Source of the DNA: JBMNNU01 sp050942695
Lineage (GTDB): Bacteria; Chloroflexota; UBA6077
Assembly: GCA_050942695.1 (NCBI GenBank)
Contig: JBMNNU010000142.1
Coordinates: 1-8,148 of the forward strand
Reading direction: 5' to 3'
Length of the DNA: 8,148 nt
Part shown: positions 5,222 through 8,148 of the stretch, one piece after another
Layout: each line of letters begins with the position of its first letter
Position numbering within the stretch: position 1 is the first letter of the stretch
The notes under the pieces: model-generated
The model's input: the letters and a program-made list of their open reading frames with translations, nothing else
Databases searched by the model: none
What the model was told of the DNA's origin: nothing
Translations under genes and position numbers: made by a program

Positions 5222-6289
5222 TTATCTCAGGTTCTCCAGGTAAGCGACGAGCTGATCGATAGCTGCTGCATCTAATCTTGATGCAGGCATCAAGTTGCCC
5301 GGTTTTATCTCCTGGGGGTCACGGAGCCATCGGGCCATCTGCTCTGGCGTGTTGTCGATGGTTCCTGCAGCGATCTTTAAGCGACTTGCCACATGGGTTA
5401 GATCGGGTCCCGTTTTGCCAGAGGCCTGGGTTCCCCTGACCGTGTGGCACCCTCCGCAGGATTGCAAAAAGAGCTGTTCGCCCGCCTTTTGCTCTTCGGT
5501 GACCGGTTTAGTCGCAGGTTGCTGTTGCTCTCTTATCCAAGAAGAGAAGCGAGCAGTTGGATCGACGATCACCCTGAAGGCCATCCGGGCGTGCTGAACG
5601 CCGCAAAACTCCGCACACACCCCTTCGTAAATGCCGCTCTGGATAGCCACGAAAGAGCTGTAGTTCACAGTGCCGGGGATCATATCTAGCTTGCCTCCGA
5701 GCCTGGGCACCCAGAAGCTGTGGATCACGTCGGCGGCCTCGAGTTGCAGCTTGACTGGCTTTTCCAGCGGGACGTGCGCCTCGTTAGCTGTCACTATCCC
5801 CAATTGGGGATACTCGAAATACCACCACCACTGGTACCCCACCGCCCTCAAATGCATCTCGTCGTTGGGCCAAGCTGAGGTAGATGGGAGCACGCTGGTC
5901 GATGTCGCAGTGGCCTCCCCCATGGTCTTGACTGTGAGGACCATTACTAAGATTACTGCTAAAGATGTAGCCACCGTCCACCCTATCTCCAGCGGTAGAT
6001 TGCCGTGAGTCTGCTCAACTTCGCTTTCCGGCCGGTTGCGGAAACGGACGATGGCGATGAACAGCAATGCCTCTATCACAACCAGCACTACCGCAGCGAT
6101 AGCTAGAAGGACCAGTGAAAGGTCGTGGATGGCTGTGGCGCTGGGCGACACAGGTAGGAAAATGGCGGCGGGGACCTCCTGGCAACCCGCCAGCAGCACG
6201 GCAGCTAGCGTGGCGAGAGGTAGCCCAAAGATGCGAGAGTATTTCCTTCCAGTTCTGCTATGCAAATTGGTGCTTTTGTAATGCTTCAT
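5222..6289 (-). CDS. coxB: Cytochrome c oxidase subunit II fused to cytochrome c (caa3 type)
   Basis: 355 residues. A lipobox L33-A-G-C36 follows a charged N-terminus, then come two membrane helices (about 57-80 and 104-121), a cupredoxin domain (about 145-245) and a cytochrome c domain (about 265-355). The CuA set is complete: H190, C225, E227, C229, H233 and M236, preceded by the aromatic Y152-Q-W-W-W-Y entry site. The haem site is C278-G-G-C281-H282 with axial M334 (L-M-P-A-S). The fused haem accepts electrons and hands them to CuA, as in caa3 oxidases of Bacillus and Thermus. ATG 6289 starts one base after the cyoE stop (TAGGATG) without a strong SD, so it is probably translated by coupling. 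The stop codon overlaps the coxA SD. Confidence 0.97.
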   Translation of the reverse strand: MKHYKSTNLHSRTGRKYSRIFGLPLATLAAVLLAGCQEVPAAIFLPVSPSATAIHDLSLVLLAIAAVVLVVIEALLFIAIVRFRNRPESEVEQTHGNLPLEIGWTVATSLAVILVMVLTVKTMGEATATSTSVLPSTSAWPNDEMHLRAVGYQWWWYFEYPQLGIVTANEAHVPLEKPVKLQLEAADVIHSFWVPRLGGKLDMIPGTVNYSSFVAIQSGIYEGVCAEFCGVQHARMAFRVIVDPTARFSSWIREQQQPATKPVTEEQKAGEQLFLQSCGGCHTVRGTQASGKTGPDLTHVASRLKIAAGTIDNTPEQMARWLRDPQEIKPGNLMPASRLDAAAIDQLVAYLENLR

Positions 6290-6290
6290 C

Positions 6291-7190
6291 CTAAACGATC
6301 CGATCCACGATCAATACTCCGAACAGCAGCGCCAGGTAGATAGTGGAGTATTTGTACAACCTGTGCGCGTTCCGGTCTGTAGGTATCCTGAATAACGCAA
6401 TCGAATAAGCGAGCAGCACTACCCCCAGCGCGCTCGCTGCCAGGAAGAACAGATGGCTGGCGAAGCCTGCCGGGGTGGCAGCGAGAGTGAGCGCTACGAG
6501 CAACACCGAGTACCAAAGGATTTGTCTGCGGGATTCCCGTTCTCCGTGGGTTATCGGCAGTACGGGGATTCTGGCCAGTGCATACTCCCGGCGGCGCAAC
6601 AACGCCAGCGACCAGAAGTGAGGGGGAGTCCAAAAGAAAACGATGGCGCCAAGCCATAGAGCCCAGATGGACAACTGTTCGGTAACGGCTGTCCAGCCTA
6701 CTAGCAGAGGCATCGCGCCCGCCACACCGCCGAAAACGATGTTCCAGGGTGACGATCGTTTGAGCCACAGGGTGTATATCACCACGTAGTGCAGGATCCC
6801 CACAGCGGCCAGGGCGGTGCTGAGTGGGTTCGTCCCGACGATTAGCAGGAGCATGGAGATGATGCAGAGCGACAGTCCGAATACTAACGCCTGGTTAGGC
6901 TTGATCTTGCCCGCCGGTAGCGGCCGCGCGGCCGTGCGATCCATGCGACGATCGAGATCCAGATCGAAATAGCAGTTGAGGGTATTAGCACCACCCGCCG
7001 CTAGGGCTCCACCCAAGAGGGTAAAGGCCAGGATGGCCGGGGATGGAAAATCCTGGCTGGCGATGAACATACCACCCAGCGCCGTTGTCAACAGCAAGGC
7101 TATACTTCGTGGTTTAGTAAGCTCTATTAAGTAGATTGCAAAGTCGCTTCGCACGGCACCTTGTTTGGCGGGTCGCAGAGCAATGAGCAA
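6291..7190 (-). CDS. cyoE: Protohaem IX farnesyltransferase (haem O synthase)
   Basis: 299 residues, a UbiA-family integral membrane prenyltransferase that adds farnesyl to haem B to give haem O, the precursor of haem A for CoxA. The first Asp motif is N72-C-Y-F-D76-L-D-L-D80 followed by R-R-M-D-R-T-A-A-R-P-L (81-91). The second region has F186-W-T-P-P-H-F-W193 and R201-E-Y-A-L-A-R-I-P-V-L-P (201-212), with Glu where Asp is common. About nine hydrophobic segments fit the family. Start: TTG 7190 with AAGGG six bases from it; a TAA at 7202-7200 blocks any earlier start, and a GTG at 7154 is the alternative. It ends one base before coxB, so its synthesis is tied to the oxidase genes. Also called ctaB in this context. 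Confidence 0.95.
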   Translation of the reverse strand: MLIALRPAKQGAVRSDFAIYLIELTKPRSIALLLTTALGGMFIASQDFPSPAILAFTLLGGALAAGGANTLNCYFDLDLDRRMDRTAARPLPAGKIKPNQALVFGLSLCIISMLLLIVGTNPLSTALAAVGILHYVVIYTLWLKRSSPWNIVFGGVAGAMPLLVGWTAVTEQLSIWALWLGAIVFFWTPPHFWSLALLRRREYALARIPVLPITHGERESRRQILWYSVLLVALTLAATPAGFASHLFFLAASALGVVLLAYSIALFRIPTDRNAHRLYKYSTIYLALLFGVLIVDRIV

Positions 7191-7241
7191 CCCTCGCCCT
7201 TAGTAGGGATCATCACGACCTACCAAATGCAAGAAGCGCGC

Positions 7242-8148
7242 CTAAGGTTCAAGAAGCTGGTTTTGCTGTATCTCCCACAATCGGAAGTACAGCCCGCCAC
7301 GGCGGATTAGGTCGTGGTGTTTGCCCCTATCTACGATCCGGCCTCCGTGCAGCACCAGTACCTGGTCCATGTCTTCCAGCCCTACCAAACGATGGGTGAT
7401 CAGCAGGGTGGTTCGGCCCTCCATCGATGCCTGGATTGCTCGCATAACGTCTCGTTCCGTAACGCTGTCCAGGTTTGCTGTGGGCTCGTCCAACAGCAGG
7501 AGAGGCGGATCTTTGAGAAGGGCGCGGGCGATAGCCAATCTCTGGCGCTCTCCACCGCTGAGCTGCATTCCCTGCTCCCCGATCCAGTTGTCGTACCCGT
7601 CGGGGAGAGACTGGATGAACTGGTGCAACTGCGCCGTTTCGGCTGCCTGTACCAACTCCTCTTCCGTTGCATCCGGTCTCGCCAACAGGAGGTTCTGGCG
7701 GATCGTACCGCTGAAGAGGTGTGTGCGCTGGGAGACGACACCGACCTGGCGCCGAAGCTCCTCGCCGGGGTAGTCACGCAATTCGCGTCCATCCAACAAG
7801 ATATGCCCCTCGTCGTAATCCCAGAATCGGAGCAACAGGTGGAGCAAAGTGGATTTGCCGCCACCGCTCGGCCCGACTACAGCCAGCCTTTGTCCAGGGC
7901 GCAGCTCGAAAGAGACACCGTCGAGAACCCACGGTTCGTAGGGGCCGTACCTGAAGCGGAGGTTGCGAATCAGGATATCGAGGTGCTGAGCATCGGGTAT
8001 CGAGTCCTGAGTCCTGAGTCCTGAGTCCTGGGGGCGGTTCTGGGTTCTGGGTTCTGGGTTCTGGGAATCGAGTGCTGAGTGCTGGGTGCTGGGTCCTGAG
8101 TCCACTATCTCGAACAGGCGGCGCGCGGCCTCCAGACAACTGCTCAGA
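7242..8148 (-). CDS. cydC: CydC-like ABC exporter, C-terminal part with complete ATPase domain (5' end outside window)
   Basis: 301 visible residues: the last 14 of the transmembrane part (AARRLFEI just before 8105), a repeat-encoded linker of about 40 residues, and a full nucleotide-binding domain. Numbering from the codon at 8105: Walker A G78-P-S-G-G-G-K-S-T86, Q-loop Q126, signature L182-S-G-G-E-R-Q188, Walker B L203-L-L-L-D-E-P208, D-loop N211-L-D, H-loop H238. The AARRLFEI end, the R93-F-W-D-Y motif and T237-H-R-L-V-G-L-E resemble CydC of the CydDC thiol exporter, which supports cytochrome assembly outside the membrane; another exporter of the same subfamily is possible. It lies 51 bp before cyoE on the same strand, so it may be in the same or a preceding transcription unit. 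The GTG at 8105 is not the real start. The linker is encoded by heptamer repeats (next entry). Confidence 0.8.
   Translation of the reverse strand, partial: LSSCLEAARRLFEIVDSGPSTQHSALDSQNPEPRTQNRPQDSGLRTQDSIPDAQHLDILIRNLRFRYGPYEPWVLDGVSFELRPGQRLAVVGPSGGGKSTLLHLLLRFWDYDEGHILLDGRELRDYPGEELRRQVGVVSQRTHLFSGTIRQNLLLARPDATEEELVQAAETAQLHQFIQSLPDGYDNWIGEQGMQLSGGERQRLAIARALLKDPPLLLLDEPTANLDSVTERDVMRAIQASMEGRTTLLITHRLVGLEDMDQVLVLHGGRIVDRGKHHDLIRRGGLYFRLWEIQQNQLLEP
7983..8103. repeat. Heptamer tandem repeat array inside the cydC-like coding sequence
   Basis: The plus strand reads as 7-bp units of the form GTNCTGR. In order: GTGCTGA, two degenerate units, GTCCTGA three times, GTCCTGG, a 5-bp interruption (8032-8036), GTTCTGG four times, GAATCGA, GTGCTGA, GTGCTGG twice, GTCCTGA and a partial unit. 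It is about 121 bp with 16 full units. On the minus strand it encodes residues 2-41 of the numbering used for the cydC entry, a Ser/Gln/Asp/Pro/Arg-rich stretch with a 7-residue period (for example SGLRTQD). These heptamers give no stop codon in any minus-strand frame, while GTCCTGA runs give TGA on the plus strand. Confidence 0.85.

Noticed and set aside
7198..7247. Inverted CCTTAG/CTAAGG and GTAGG/CCTAC in the cydC-cyoE gap as a riboswitch or terminator
   Set aside because: Stems are 5-6 bp with long loops and no T-run; this is within chance expectation.
7314..8024. 236-codon plus-strand frame
   Set aside because: It is antisense to the ATPase domain, whose Walker, signature and H-loop motifs are intact on the minus strand. 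It shows no recognisable protein features.
7983..8103. CRISPR array
   Set aside because: The units are 7 bp without unique spacers, and the array lies in a coding frame.

Overview
Kind of organism: all ten recognisable genes lie on the minus strand and are read from high to low coordinates. Together they encode a nearly complete aerobic terminal electron-transfer chain: a Rieske/cytochrome b complex, lipoprotein cytochromes c and a caa3-type haem-copper oxidase, plus haem O synthase and the end of a CydC-like ABC exporter. Moderately high GC, lipoprotein cytochromes, a b6/subunit IV-type fused cytochrome b with a PDWY motif, a low-potential-looking Rieske centre, and intergenic DNA full of short tandem and palindromic repeats suggest a menaquinone-using aerobic bacterium. 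Chloroflexota-like is my best guess. This is inferred from protein character and gene order and is not proven. Layout, in order of transcription: the 3' part of a cydC-like gene (8148-7242) with a heptamer repeat array inside the coding sequence; cyoE/ctaB (7190-6291); coxB with a fused cytochrome c domain (6289-5222); coxA (5211-3574); a two-helix subunit IV (3522-3301); coxC (3313-2720); a 77-bp gap with stem-loops; a small lipoprotein cytochrome c (2642-2298); a second lipoprotein cytochrome c of the planctomycete-cytochrome type (2282-1830); a 281-bp repeat-rich gap (1829-1549); the Rieske protein (1548-1027); and a cytochrome b (1030-1) that runs off the left edge. How the genes work together: CyoE makes haem O, the precursor of the haem A used by CoxA. 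The Rieske/cytochrome b pair would oxidise menaquinol. One or both small lipoprotein cytochromes, and the cytochrome c domain of CoxB, would carry electrons to CuA and then to the haem a3-CuB site. Several genes abut or overlap (cyoE/coxB 1 bp apart, subunit IV/coxC overlap, Rieske/cytochrome b 4-bp overlap), which points to translational coupling. Noncoding content: the only gap approaching 300 bp (1549-1829) holds a degenerate 9-mer array, a short palindrome, an inverted pair of structurally conserved 20-nt hairpins (REPIN-like) and a longer imperfect hairpin. No tRNA, rRNA, CRISPR, transposase or plus-strand gene is supported. The catalytic machinery is conventional. The less usual signals are the repeats, especially the 7-bp array that sits in frame in the cydC linker.
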